From the NCBI GenBank assembly GCA_963769435.1, contig CAVYLN010000002.1, positions 620,001 to 684,000 of the forward strand: a stretch of 64,000 bases of DNA. Direction: 5' to 3'. How positions within the stretch are numbered: the stretch's first letter is position 1; each line of letters starts with the position of its first letter. Below are positions 47,132-56,062 of this stretch, piece after piece. This stretch comes from JADKAV01 sp963769435 (GTDB taxonomy: Bacteria; Actinomycetota; Actinomycetes; S36-B12; UBA10799). The notes under the pieces were generated by a model. It saw nothing but the letters and a program-made list of their open reading frames with translations, was not told the origin of the DNA and made no database searches. The position numbers and the translations under genes were made by a program.

Positions 47132-47364
47132 GACAACCCCCGCGCAGCACGGATTGAACGTGCGGGTGGGGGCATGTCCTCACAGCGGAAGCCCGTCGGG
47201 CCGCAACCTGACGGATCAAGGCTAGCGGGGGCCTGCCGAACCGCGCTCGATGTCGCGCATCCGGGAGCCACCCGCGGCCCTTCCCCAGCGCCATTTCGAC
47301 CCCTCAGAAATGTCACACCCCCGCCGTACGTTGGAACTGTGAGAACGGGGAGAGGAGGGGTCCG

Positions 47365-48576
47365 ATGAGCGACCCGACACCTGATCTGGATGAGTCCGTG
47401 GAGCGGGCCTGGAAGCAGTACCGGGCGGCTCTGGCTGAGGCCCTCGACGGTCTCGGCGAGGACGAGTCGATCCAGATCGAACTTGAAGCCGGCAGCGATA
47501 ACGGTGGCACGACGCCGTACGTCCAGTTCCTGCGCCTGCCGAACGACATCCTCCTGGAGGCGGCGAGCAACCGTTTCCTGGCTGGCACCTGGCGGCTCGA
47601 CAAGAGCGCCCGTCGGCGTCTGCGTGACCTCGGGTACGTCAAACCGACGGAGCAGATGCCGAACTACTGGCTGACACTCCCGACCGATCATGTGGACCGG
47701 GCCGCGGCACTTGCGGTGGCCGCGCTGCGGGAGGGCTACGGCGCTGTGCATCCGGCCTTCTTGATCAACTCCGGTTTCGACTGGGCCGGCGAGGATGCGC
47801 CATCGACGGAAGAACCGTCAGGCGCCAATCCGCCGGCGATCTACCCCAGGAACCGAGAGCACCTCGACGAGTTGATCGACGAGACCCTGACCGAGATGTT
47901 CGGGGCCACCCCGCAGCGCGACTCCGATGGGGACGTCCCGGTGCCGGCCGGCACAGGTGTGATCTTCGTGCGCACTCACGAGGACAGCCAGTTGATCCGC
48001 CTCTTCGCGCTGATGGCCACCGACATCAAAGATCTCGACGCGGCGATCCACGAGGTCGGCACACTCAACCGCGACGTCGACAGCGTGAAGTTCGTCGTCT
48101 ACAAGAACAGCGTGATCGCCAGTGCGGAACTGTTCGCGTGGCCGTTCGCGCCCACGCAGTTGCGGCCCTTGCTCGCTCATATGCGCGAGGTCGTCAAGGA
48201 GCACGACACCGATCTGGCACGCCGGGTCGGAGGGCGGGTCTTCCTCGACCGGTCCCGCGCCGCAACGGCTCAGGCAGCCTGCCATGAAGCGCCCGACTCC
48301 GACGACATCCATCCGGTCATGCTGAGCATCCTCCAGCTCGATGCTGAACGACCAGGCGCCCTGCGACCGAAGGATGCCGCCAAACTGTGCGGCTACGACA
48401 GCGACCTGTTGCTCGAACTCATCCACTGGAACGAGCAGCAGGAGATCGAGTGGCGCAAAGCGCGGGATGAGACCGATGACGATGAGGAAGCGCAGGCGTG
48501 CGAGCACGAGCGGGCACACGCCGAACGCACCATCAAACTCCTGCGCAAAGCCCTCCGGCGGGTGCTGCTTCGATAG
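47365..48576 (+). CDS. TY-Chap/YbjN-like chaperone-domain protein
   Basis: 403 residues from ATG 47365 with AGGAGGGG upstream. The N-terminal ~130 residues match the TY-Chap N domain (YVQFLRLPNDILLEAASNRF and ALREGYGAVHPAFL). The middle part (about 190-310) is YbjN-like (GVIFVRTHEDSQLIRLFALM, ASAELFAWPFAPTQLRPLL), and the C-terminal charged helical part fits TY-Chap_C. These domains are thought to be peptide-binding, related to type III secretion chaperones. Divergent from the helicase block. Specific partner unknown. Confidence 0.75.
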   Translation: MSDPTPDLDESVERAWKQYRAALAEALDGLGEDESIQIELEAGSDNGGTTPYVQFLRLPNDILLEAASNRFLAGTWRLDKSARRRLRDLGYVKPTEQMPNYWLTLPTDHVDRAAALAVAALREGYGAVHPAFLINSGFDWAGEDAPSTEEPSGANPPAIYPRNREHLDELIDETLTEMFGATPQRDSDGDVPVPAGTGVIFVRTHEDSQLIRLFALMATDIKDLDAAIHEVGTLNRDVDSVKFVVYKNSVIASAELFAWPFAPTQLRPLLAHMREVVKEHDTDLARRVGGRVFLDRSRAATAQAACHEAPDSDDIHPVMLSILQLDAERPGALRPKDAAKLCGYDSDLLLELIHWNEQQEIEWRKARDETDDDEEAQACEHERAHAERTIKLLRKALRRVLLR

Positions 48577-48642
48577 CTACCCGCGGGGAACCGACCGACT
48601 TTCCCTGGGCGACCACGATCAACGGACGCCTAGACTGAGCCG

Positions 48643-49044
48643 GTGAACGCCTCGGCCTTCTTCGAGCACGTCACGCTCTTCTTCGAGGTGGTGGGGGTCC
48701 TCGTCCTGGTCCTCGGCCTGGTCCTGGCGGTGGCGGTCTCGCTTGTCTCGCTGCGCAGGCGACGGGATATCGGCGCCTCGGTCACCACGTTCCGCAACAC
48801 GTTCGGCGGGACACTGTTGTTGTCGCTGGAGATCCTGATCGCCGCCGACCTCACTCGGACGGTCACCGTCGATCCCACGTTGGACAACGTCCTGGTGCTC
48901 GGTGTCATCGTGCTCATCCGAACCGTGTTGAGCATCTCCCTGGACATCGAGATCGACGGCGTCGCGCCGTGGCGGCGCGCAGCGATGGAGTCGGGCGCCA
49001 CCAAGGTCGCGCGGGCCACGCGCGAGGGACTCCAGCGGGACTGA
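48643..49044 (+). CDS. DUF1622 family membrane protein
   Basis: 133 residues from GTG 48643. Three hydrophobic segments are present, and the conserved LLLSLEILIAADLTRTV and VLIRTVLSISLDIEI phrases match DUF1622. The function is unknown. Confidence 0.87.
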   Translation: MNASAFFEHVTLFFEVVGVLVLVLGLVLAVAVSLVSLRRRRDIGASVTTFRNTFGGTLLLSLEILIAADLTRTVTVDPTLDNVLVLGVIVLIRTVLSISLDIEIDGVAPWRRAAMESGATKVARATREGLQRD

Positions 49045-49135
49045 CGCCAGTCGCGGCCACCAACCGCAACGTCTGTCCGGACCCACGACGAAGTCGTCGT
49101 GGTTATGGTCGTGCCAGGGATCGGATCGGAGAATC

Positions 49136-50206
49136 ATGGACACACCGAAGAGGCCCGCGCAGGAACGCGTAGCGCGTCGAGTACTGCGGATCTTGGGAGC
49201 ACTTCCGACGGGAGCGCAACGCGTCATCGGGGGGAAGCCGATCCGCATCGACGGCCAGCAGCTGAACACCGAGGTGCAGATGGCACTGCGCCTGCTCAAC
49301 CTGACCGCCGGCGAGACCTTCGAGACCCTGCCCCTGGATCAGGGCCGGGCCCAGATCAGCAGCGAGGCCTGGGTGTTCGGTGACCCGGTCCCGGTGAGCA
49401 CCGTGCGCGACATGACCATCCCGGGCCCCGCCGGACCGATCCCCGCTCGCCTCTACAGGCCGGCAGGCATCGAGGAACCGTCGGCCCTGCTGATCTACTT
49501 CCACGGCGGCGGGTGGGTCCTCGGCGACCTCGAGGTGTCCGATTCCGCATGCCGCTTCCTCGCGGTGAACGCCGGCCTCACGGTGCTGTCGATCGACTAC
49601 CGGCTGGCACCGGAGAACCCCTTCCCCGCCGCGGTCGAGGACGCTGTGGCCGCCTTCCGGTACGCGGTGGACAACGCCGCCACGCTGGGGGTCGATCCGG
49701 CCGCCATCGGGGTCGCCGGGGAGAGCGCAGGCGGCAACCTCGCCGCTGTCGTCTCGCAGGTCACGACCGCAGAACCCGGGCCGGCTCCGGCGTTCCAGTT
49801 GATGTTCTTCCCGGTGACCGACCTGTCGACCAAACACCCGTCGTACCGGCTGTTCCCTGACGGGTTCTTCCTGACCGAGGCGCAGATGGACTGGTACCGC
49901 GACCACTACCTGACCGACCCTTCGCACGCGCTCGACCCCCGCGTGTCCCCTTTGCTGGCCGAGGATCTCTCCGGCCTCCCGCCGGCCTACTTGGCCGTGG
50001 CCGGATTCGACCCGCTGCGTGACGAGGGCGAGGCGTACGCCCGCCGGCTCAAGCAGGCCGGAGTGCCCGTCACGCTGCGCCGCCACAGCGGCCTCATCCA
50101 CGGCATCGTCAACGCCACCGGTGTCGGCCACGCCGGGCGGGAGGCACTGCTCGAAGCGGCCGGCGCCCTGCGGGTCGGGCTCACAGCCCGAGCGGGCGTG
50201 CACTAA
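49136..50206 (+). CDS. Alpha/beta-hydrolase, hormone-sensitive-lipase family
   Basis: 356 residues from ATG 49136 with GGAG upstream. The HSL motif FHGGGWVLGDLE near residue 122, the nucleophile in VAGESAGGNLAAV near residue 197, the acid in AGFDPLRDEGEAYA and the histidine in HSGLIHGIVNAT are all present. It is a cytosolic esterase or lipase, of the LipH/LipN type common in actinobacteria. Confidence 0.93.
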   Translation: MDTPKRPAQERVARRVLRILGALPTGAQRVIGGKPIRIDGQQLNTEVQMALRLLNLTAGETFETLPLDQGRAQISSEAWVFGDPVPVSTVRDMTIPGPAGPIPARLYRPAGIEEPSALLIYFHGGGWVLGDLEVSDSACRFLAVNAGLTVLSIDYRLAPENPFPAAVEDAVAAFRYAVDNAATLGVDPAAIGVAGESAGGNLAAVVSQVTTAEPGPAPAFQLMFFPVTDLSTKHPSYRLFPDGFFLTEAQMDWYRDHYLTDPSHALDPRVSPLLAEDLSGLPPAYLAVAGFDPLRDEGEAYARRLKQAGVPVTLRRHSGLIHGIVNATGVGHAGREALLEAAGALRVGLTARAGVH

Positions 50207-50546
50207 CTGGTTCGTGAGCCAGACGTTGTTGGTGGCCGGTGGTTTGTTGGTGGCCGGTGGTGTTGTATTCGCGGCTGTTCTCAGTCGTCTCGCAGACCGC
50301 CGTTGCTGTGCCCGTGGTGCCCGACGCGAGGGTCGCTTGATGCGGAACTTGCTCGCGGGGACTCCTTGGATTTGACGGACTTCGTACCTTGCAGTGGAAC
50401 TCGCCAAACCCTGCGAACCGGGGACGCGGGAATCAGTCAAGGACGGGGTGAGCGTGCTGCCACCTCCCGACCCATAAGCCGGAGACGATTCCTGACCGAC
50501 CCTAAGCGCAGTCAATCATCATTGGGCCGGATCGACCAACTCGTCC
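50207..50546. other. Region without a confident gene
   Basis: Contains a hydrophobic 53-codon frame from GTG 50215 (SQTLLVAGGLLVAGGVVFAA) with an imperfect repeat of TTGGTGGCCGGTGGT, but no ribosome site. I see nothing else. Confidence 0.45.
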
Positions 50547-50909
50547 TCAGGAGAGATCCCGCGGGCCCGAAGGCTCTTGCTCGGGGGCCAGCCAACGGTG
50601 AACCCACTGGCAGATGCTCTCGAAACAATCAGCGTCCACGTGACCCACGTGGTCAACGACCCGGTCCCGGGCAATCGTGCGTACCTGTTCGGTCATCGCG
50701 ACGGTCGGTGTCGGCAGTCCCGTCGGCCCACTCAGTGCAATGTGGTTGGGCCAGCCCCGGTCCCTGCTCGTCGCCGGTACAACAGTGACCAACGTGGCCG
50801 CCGCCAAGAGGTGATCAGCCGAGGACACCACCACTGCCGGCCGCCTTCCCCCCTGCTCGCGACCAGCTACAGGATCGAACTCGACCCACAGCACGCTTCC
50901 AGGCCTCAT
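50547..50909 (-). CDS. MazF/PemK-type toxin
   Basis: 120 residues from ATG 50909, overlapping the antitoxin stop by 1 bp (TGATG). RPGSVLWVEFDPVAGREQGG and RRPAVVVSSADHL, followed by TLVTVVPATSRDRGWPNHIAL, are the MazF fold. The Arg and Ser/Thr residues of the RNase site are present. It is a sequence-specific mRNA interferase. Confidence 0.92.
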   Translation of the reverse strand: MRPGSVLWVEFDPVAGREQGGRRPAVVVSSADHLLAAATLVTVVPATSRDRGWPNHIALSGPTGLPTPTVAMTEQVRTIARDRVVDHVGHVDADCFESICQWVHRWLAPEQEPSGPRDLS

Positions 50910-51127
50910 CAGAGGGACTCAGGCGTCGCCAGCGAATCCCAGGCCGCCGTCTCGTCCAGATACTCCGCGTCGGGATCGGCCATCGCCGCACGGGCAGCGG
51001 CCATCTGCTCCAGCCACACCCGCTCTTGCTGAAGATCCGTGAGGTACTCGTCGACGGTCTTCCCCCGGGCGCGTGCGGCCTTGGTGATCAGTTCGCGGGT
51101 GGACGTGCGTACCTTTAGGGTGGTCAT
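50909..51127 (-). CDS. MazE-position antitoxin
   Basis: 72 residues from ATG 51127. The N-terminal TTLKVRTSTRELITKAARAR and TVDEYLTDLQQERVW suggest a ribbon-helix-helix-like or short helical DNA-binding part, with an acidic C-terminal tail for toxin neutralisation. An alternative ATG at 51139 would add four residues. It precedes the toxin with a 1-bp overlap. Confidence 0.85.
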   Translation of the reverse strand: MTTLKVRTSTRELITKAARARGKTVDEYLTDLQQERVWLEQMAAARAAMADPDAEYLDETAAWDSLATPESL

Positions 51128-51154
51128 ACTTGCAGGCATACCCAAAGTATGACC
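51122..51154. promoter_or_regulatory. Candidate MazEF operator
   Basis: A perfect 10-bp inverted repeat, GGTCATACTT (51122-51131) and AAGTATGACC (51145-51154), covers the antitoxin start codon. A third CATAC/GTATG half-site lies between. The position predicts repression by the antitoxin. Confidence 0.65.
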
Positions 51155-51182
51155 TGTGGCCCACATGGGGTCAACCGTCCAA

Positions 51183-52580
51183 TCACTGTTCCCACAGCAA
51201 GACCTCCCGCGCCAAGGCCTGGCCCACCTCGGACACATCCAAGGGACCCGACCAAGGGCTGCGCAGGAGCCCCAGGTTCTCGAACACGTCGACGACGGGG
51301 ATGCCCAGGGCGAGGTCGAGATACTCCAACGGTTCTCCGTCCTTGCGCTCCCAGCCCAACGCGCTCATCGCCTCCACGATCAGGGCCTTCGGAATCGAGC
51401 CCGTCGACGACGAGGCGCACAGCAGCACCACCAGCGAACCCTCCCGATCGAACCGCGGCTGCTGCGGCGACGGGACCAGCCGGGAGGCGATGTGGCCCCA
51501 GAGGAATCCGTGATCGACCAGACCACGCGCCCCGGCCTTGGTGGTAACCAAGCGCCCCTTGTGTTTGCGCAGCAACCCCAGCGTCTGGAGCATCTGCCGG
51601 AAGGCAAGCACGGGCCGTGTCAACGTCTCGCGATTCTTGCTCCCGCGCCAGCCCTTCGCGCCCGGCACCACGGCACTGGCGGCCCGCACGTCATCGGGTT
51701 TGAGGTAGCCGGCCGACGTCAGTGCAAGTCCCTGGCCCTGTGCACGTTCGAGGAACCACAGGACGGGGCGAAGTGCGGCGTCGAACTCCTCGGGACGCAT
51801 CCGCGATCCGGGCTCGGACAGCCCCAGCCCCAAGGCAATCAGCTGATCGCCGACGGATGCGTGCCGCAGCCCCTGAAGAAGCTTCGCCAGCGCGGGGTTC
51901 ACACCCGCCTGGCGCATGAGCAACATCGGGTCCAGCAGGCTGCGGTTGACCTCGGCGACGTCGAAGTGCTGCGGATCGGGCAGCACCTCAGCCAGGTCCT
52001 CCTGCCGGCGCAGGCCCCCGCAGTTCTCCGGCGGCCCGGCGCGCTCCCCACCCACACACCGGGCGATCGCGGAGTCCGAAGGCAGCACCGCGTCCAGACG
52101 CAGTGTGAGATCCCAGTGATCGCCGTAGTCGTAGACGTAGTCCAGGACATCGCCGGGTTCCTGCAGGGTCTCGTCGAGTCTCACGTCCTGCGCGGGGATG
52201 CCCTCGACGTCGCCGTCCTCCACGTCGTACGGACACACGTACACCTGGCTGTCCAGATCGAAGGGTCCGCCACCGATCGAGAAGCGGTACAGGTGGGTGT
52301 CGGCCCACCCGAACGCTCCCTGCAGTACGGCGTGCACCAGGTCCAGAGACAGGTCCGAGCGCAGGTCGAGCGTGCGCCAAATGCGCGGCTGCGCCTCGTT
52401 GAGATCCGCGGTCACCCGGTAGAGCACAGGCTGCCGGCGACGCGGCTTCCGCAGTTCCGGACGAGGCACGTATTCGATGTGGGCGCCACCAAGGATCGGC
52501 GTCAGCCTGCGCAAGTCATCGAGTTCCGCACCTGCGATCGCCGCCTCGAACTGTGCACGGGTCTCGTCATCATCAGCCAT
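51183..52580 (-). CDS. Plasmid pRiA4b ORF-3-like protein
   Basis: 465 residues. The N-terminal domain (about 50-180) matches the pRiA4b ORF-3/TnpR-like family: YRVTADLNEAQPRIWRTLDL, then HLYRFSIGGG and YVYDYGDHWDLTLRL. The C-terminal ~250 residues are helical, resembling a long uncharacterised extension. Such proteins are found on plasmids and transposons, but their role is unknown. Confidence 0.85.
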   Translation of the reverse strand: MADDDETRAQFEAAIAGAELDDLRRLTPILGGAHIEYVPRPELRKPRRRQPVLYRVTADLNEAQPRIWRTLDLRSDLSLDLVHAVLQGAFGWADTHLYRFSIGGGPFDLDSQVYVCPYDVEDGDVEGIPAQDVRLDETLQEPGDVLDYVYDYGDHWDLTLRLDAVLPSDSAIARCVGGERAGPPENCGGLRRQEDLAEVLPDPQHFDVAEVNRSLLDPMLLMRQAGVNPALAKLLQGLRHASVGDQLIALGLGLSEPGSRMRPEEFDAALRPVLWFLERAQGQGLALTSAGYLKPDDVRAASAVVPGAKGWRGSKNRETLTRPVLAFRQMLQTLGLLRKHKGRLVTTKAGARGLVDHGFLWGHIASRLVPSPQQPRFDREGSLVVLLCASSSTGSIPKALIVEAMSALGWERKDGEPLEYLDLALGIPVVDVFENLGLLRSPWSGPLDVSEVGQALAREVLLWEQ

Positions 52581-52757
52581 CGGCCCACGCTATCCGCTCG
52601 ATACGGAACACCCGGACATCGATCCACCGACACATTCGGGCCAGCGGCTCGCCGACCTTGCCCTCTCCCGAGCGGGGCCGCCCCGGGGCGCGGGGGTTAC
52701 CCGTGCCGCCCGAATCGGCTAGGCTGCCGGTCACCCGGGACAGCGGACAGGTGGCAA

Positions 52758-54713
52758 ATGAACATGTTCTTGCGACGGACAACGGCGACGGTGGCTGGAG
52801 CCGCGATGGCGGCTCTCTCGGTGGCGGTCGCGTCGGCGGCGACGCCACAGGTGAACTGGACGCCGGTCAAGACGATCTCAGACTCGGGATCGGACGGGTT
52901 CTGGCCCCGGGTCGTCTCCTCCTCCGACGGCACCCGGCTCACCAGCGTGTGGCGCAAGGAGACTACGCCGACCCAGCATCACATCGGTGCTGCGAGCAGT
53001 CTCGACGGTGGTGCCACGTGGACGCCGCCGCTGGAATTGGACGACGGCGGCGGACAGCCGTCTCTGGTGGGCTCGGACGACGGACTGCGCGTATCAGCGG
53101 TCTGGTACTCCTTCGCCAACGACAAAGTGCGAACAGCCTCCAGCAGCAACGGAGGGCAGACGTGGTCCACTGCGACCGACATCATCGGCTCAGGAACCTT
53201 CAACTCCAACCCGTTCCTGGCCGCCTCCAGCGATGGCACTGCGCTGACCGCGGTCTGGGTCAACAACATCGGCGGCAAGAATGTCGTACAGACCGCCTCC
53301 AGCGCCAATGCCGGACAGACGTGGTCGTCACCGCAGAATCTCTCCGACACCGACGAGGACGCCGTCGACCCACACGTGGCCATGTCCGCCGACGGAACAC
53401 GCGTGACGGTGGCGTTCTCGCAGAAACCAACCGTGGGAAAGCAGCTGGTCTTCGCGCGCTCCAGCAGCAACGGTGGGAGCACGTGGAGCGCGGCCACGCC
53501 GATTTCGGTCGCGGGCGAGAACGCATCGGAGCCCAAAGTGGCGATGTCGGCCGACGGCAGTGCGGTGCATGTCGTCTATGGCGGCGAAGATGCCGGCTAC
53601 AGCCGGATCCAGGCAACGACCAGTCCTGACGGCGTTTCCAATTGGAGCACTCCGGTCCCCCTCTCCGAGGCTGGCCAGGCGGCCAGCGGACCACAGGTCA
53701 CGGCATCGACGAACGGCACCCGGTTGACTGCCACCTGGCAGCGATTCGACGGCTCATTCGATCGCATCCAAAGCGCATCGAGTTCCGATGCTGGGGTGAA
53801 CTGGACCCCCATACCCGTGACCCACTCAGAAGCCGGTTCCGACGCCTACGATCCGCAGATCGTCGGATCCGACGACGGGGTGAACGTGACGATCAGTTGG
53901 CCGCGAGAAGACTCGAACAGCTCCTACCTCATCGAAACCGCATCCAGCGATGATGGCGGTGGTAGTTGGAACGCCGCAAGATTGCTCTCTGACAACACCC
54001 AAGAGGCCTACGATCCCGCGCTTGCCACCTCGGCCGACGGACGGCGGGTCCTGGCGGCCTGGTCCCAGTCGGATGGCACGGACTTCCGCATCCAGAGTTC
54101 GATCCGTTTGATCCAGACCGCTCCCGGGGCACCGCGCGCCGTGACGGCCGCGGCCGGCGACGGGCTGCTGACCGCGTCCTGGACACCTCCCGCCGACGAC
54201 GGCAACTCGGCGGTCACCAGCTACACCGCGACGGCCGCGCCAGGTGGCGCTACCTGCACCAGCACGACCACGTCCTGCACCATCTCCGGCCTGGCCAACG
54301 GCACGACCTACACAGTCAGCGTCACCGCCACGAACGCCGTGGGGACCGGCCCCGCGAGCTCGCCGAGCAATCCGGTCACCCCCACCGGACCGGTGACTCC
54401 CGTCCCGAACCCACCGGCTCCGGCGAAACCGGCCACCACCGTCATCGCCAAGGCGAAGGCCGGCAAGAGCAAACTGCAGGTGAGGATCAAACCCGACCTC
54501 GGCGCGAAGAAGCAGTGGAAGTTCGTGGTTCAGGTCAAACGCGGCGGCTGGAAGACCCTCAAGACCAAGAAGGGCAAAGTGAAGGTCTACGCGACCAAGG
54601 GAACCAAACACCGCCTGACGATCAACCTCGACAAGGGCAAGTACCGGGCCAAGAGCAGGGCCGCCCGCGGCTACACAGCCGACACCAGCAAGGTCGTCGC
54701 ACTCAAGAAGTGA
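52758..54713 (+). CDS. Secreted BNR-repeat/fibronectin-III protein
   Basis: 651 residues from ATG 52758. The signal peptide MNMFLRRTTATVAGAAMAAL ends near ASA. About seven BNR-like repeats follow (around 45-450) with Ser/Asp/Gly-rich SxDGG.TWS boxes, predicting a beta-propeller. One fibronectin type III domain follows (about 460-550), then a Pro-rich linker and a Lys-rich C-terminus (KAKAGKSKLQVRIKPDLG, KTLKTKKGKVKVYATKGTKH). It is exported and probably binds or modifies cell-surface polymers. No sortase motif is seen. Confidence 0.83.
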   Translation: MNMFLRRTTATVAGAAMAALSVAVASAATPQVNWTPVKTISDSGSDGFWPRVVSSSDGTRLTSVWRKETTPTQHHIGAASSLDGGATWTPPLELDDGGGQPSLVGSDDGLRVSAVWYSFANDKVRTASSSNGGQTWSTATDIIGSGTFNSNPFLAASSDGTALTAVWVNNIGGKNVVQTASSANAGQTWSSPQNLSDTDEDAVDPHVAMSADGTRVTVAFSQKPTVGKQLVFARSSSNGGSTWSAATPISVAGENASEPKVAMSADGSAVHVVYGGEDAGYSRIQATTSPDGVSNWSTPVPLSEAGQAASGPQVTASTNGTRLTATWQRFDGSFDRIQSASSSDAGVNWTPIPVTHSEAGSDAYDPQIVGSDDGVNVTISWPREDSNSSYLIETASSDDGGGSWNAARLLSDNTQEAYDPALATSADGRRVLAAWSQSDGTDFRIQSSIRLIQTAPGAPRAVTAAAGDGLLTASWTPPADDGNSAVTSYTATAAPGGATCTSTTTSCTISGLANGTTYTVSVTATNAVGTGPASSPSNPVTPTGPVTPVPNPPAPAKPATTVIAKAKAGKSKLQVRIKPDLGAKKQWKFVVQVKRGGWKTLKTKKGKVKVYATKGTKHRLTINLDKGKYRAKSRAARGYTADTSKVVALKK

Positions 54714-54761
54714 TCGAGCGACACATTCCCACCTGTGCACTCAGGATGGTACGGTGGGAGC

Positions 54762-55007
54762 GTGAGTGGGACATACTCTGCGAGTATGGGAGATCGGGGA
54801 CGCTTGGTCGTCCCGGCGGAGTTGCGGGAGCGAGCCGGCCTGGATGAAGGCACAACGGTGGTACTCGTCGAGACCCCCCACGGCGTGCTGCTTCTGACCC
54901 GTGAGCAGTTGCGCGACCTCGTCCGTTCGGGACTGGAGGGCACGGACCTGGTCAGCCGATTGCTGGCCGACCGACGGGCTGCGGCATCCGCCGAGGACGT
55001 GGCGTGA
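54762..55007 (+). CDS. AbrB/MazE-type antitoxin
   Basis: 81 residues from GTG 54762, with GGTGGGAG upstream. The core MGDRGRLVVPAELRERAGLD is the SpoVT-AbrB swapped-hairpin DNA-binding domain, and the C-terminus carries the toxin-binding helix. A perfect CATACTC/GAGTATG dyad lies within its first codons (54772-54788). Its stop overlaps the PIN gene by 4 bp. Confidence 0.85.
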   Translation: MSGTYSASMGDRGRLVVPAELRERAGLDEGTTVVLVETPHGVLLLTREQLRDLVRSGLEGTDLVSRLLADRRAAASAEDVA

Positions 55008-55369
55008 CGGTCCTCGACGCCTCAGCACTACTGGCCTTCCTCAGCGGTGAGCCCGGTGCCGACGTGGTCGAGGTGACCCTCGAGAAGGGCGCGATGTGCA
55101 GCACGGCGAACTGGAGCGAGGTGGCGCAGAAGGTGCTGGCAGCCGGCGGCGACTGGGACCTCAGCCGGGCCCTGCTCCTCTCCTACGGGCTCGGCCTCGA
55201 GCCGGTCGAGGCCACCGACGCCGAGTGGGCAGCGAGGCGCTGGCGCCGCGGTGAGGGGCTTTCACTGGCAGATCGCCTGTGCCTCGCCCTGGCCCATCGC
55301 ACCGATGACGACGTGCTCACCGCCGACAGCACGTGGGGCGAGGGGCAGGGAATCCGGCAGATCAGGTGA
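55004..55369 (+). CDS. PIN-domain toxin (VapC family), copy 2
   Basis: 121 residues from GTG 55004. MTVLDASALLAFLSGEPGAD, NWSEVAQKVL, LSLADRLCLALAHRTDDDV and LTADSTW carry the PIN acidic residues. It is coupled by GTGA to the AbrB-type antitoxin. Predicted endoribonuclease. Confidence 0.88.
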   Translation: MTVLDASALLAFLSGEPGADVVEVTLEKGAMCSTANWSEVAQKVLAAGGDWDLSRALLLSYGLGLEPVEATDAEWAARRWRRGEGLSLADRLCLALAHRTDDDVLTADSTWGEGQGIRQIR

Positions 55370-55405
55370 ACCTGTTGGTGCCGCCAATCTCGCAAGAAGC
55401 AGACA

Positions 55406-55432
55406 GGTATACCAGTCAGGTAGATTTCTACC
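55406..55432. promoter_or_regulatory. Candidate VapBC operator
   Basis: Two palindromes, GGTATACC (55406-55413) and GGTAGA-TT-TCTACC (55419-55432), end immediately before the VapB ATG. There is no Shine-Dalgarno, so the transcript may be leaderless with the operator over the start. Confidence 0.6.
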
Positions 55433-55672
55433 ATGAGCCTCAACATCAAGAACCCGCGCGTTCACGAACTCGCGAGGGAGGTGGCCCGCCGCACGGGTTT
55501 GACACAGACCGGAGCCGTCGAAGCCGCTTTGGAACGGATGTTGTCCGACCTGGCCGAGGGAAGTTCGTCCATCGACGACCTGATCACGGACATCCAGACC
55601 GACGTTGCCGCACACGGCCCGGTGTCCGTCGACGCCCTCTATGACGAGTCCGGCCTCCCTGATGATCGTTGA
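55433..55672 (+). CDS. vapB: VapB-type antitoxin (Rv0623-like)
   Basis: 79 residues. MSLNIKNPRVHELAREVARR and LTQTGAVEAALERML form a ribbon-helix-helix-like N-terminus; the acidic C-terminus binds VapC. It overlaps vapC by 11 bp. Confidence 0.88.
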   Translation: MSLNIKNPRVHELAREVARRTGLTQTGAVEAALERMLSDLAEGSSSIDDLITDIQTDVAAHGPVSVDALYDESGLPDDR

Positions 55673-56054
55673 CAGTTCGGCGGTCGTCGCCGTGCTCAAT
55701 CGTGAGAGTGGTTGGAAGGCTTACGACCAAGCCCTCCGCGAGGCCTCTGACGCGCAGATGTCCGCCGCAACATACGTGGAACTGGGGATCGTCGTGGACA
55801 ACCTGCGTGATCCGTCCATCTCACGCAAACTCGACCGACTACTGGCCGCGTGGGGCGTTCGCGTGGTTCCACTCACGGCGTCGCAGGCACAACTGGCCCG
55901 TGCGGCCTACCGCGATTTCGGCCGCGGCTCGGGGCATCCGGCTCGCCTCAACCTCGGCGACTGCTTCGCCTACGCCCTGGCCGCGGACACCGGTCTGCCA
56001 CTGCTGTTCAAGGGTGACGATTTCGGTCACACGGACATCCCCGCGGCCGTCTGA
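55662..56054 (+). CDS. vapC: VapC-type PIN toxin
   Basis: 130 residues from ATG 55662. PIN acids are in MIVDSSAVVAVLNRESG, ATYVELGIVVDNLRDP, LNLGDCFAYALAADTG and the final FKGDDFGHTDI, a complete catalytic set. It is convergent with the second DUF222-HNH gene. Confidence 0.93.
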   Translation: MIVDSSAVVAVLNRESGWKAYDQALREASDAQMSAATYVELGIVVDNLRDPSISRKLDRLLAAWGVRVVPLTASQAQLARAAYRDFGRGSGHPARLNLGDCFAYALAADTGLPLLFKGDDFGHTDIPAAV

Positions 56055-56062
56055 AACCGGGC

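Noticed and set aside
50215..50375. Hydrophobic 53-codon frame from GTG
   Set aside because: No ribosome site, unclear C-terminus and internal repeat; not enough support for a gene.
51156..52757. Upstream 534 codons in frame with the BNR protein
   Set aside because: They are antisense to the pRiA4b-like gene and have no coding character; the signal peptide fixes the start at 52758.
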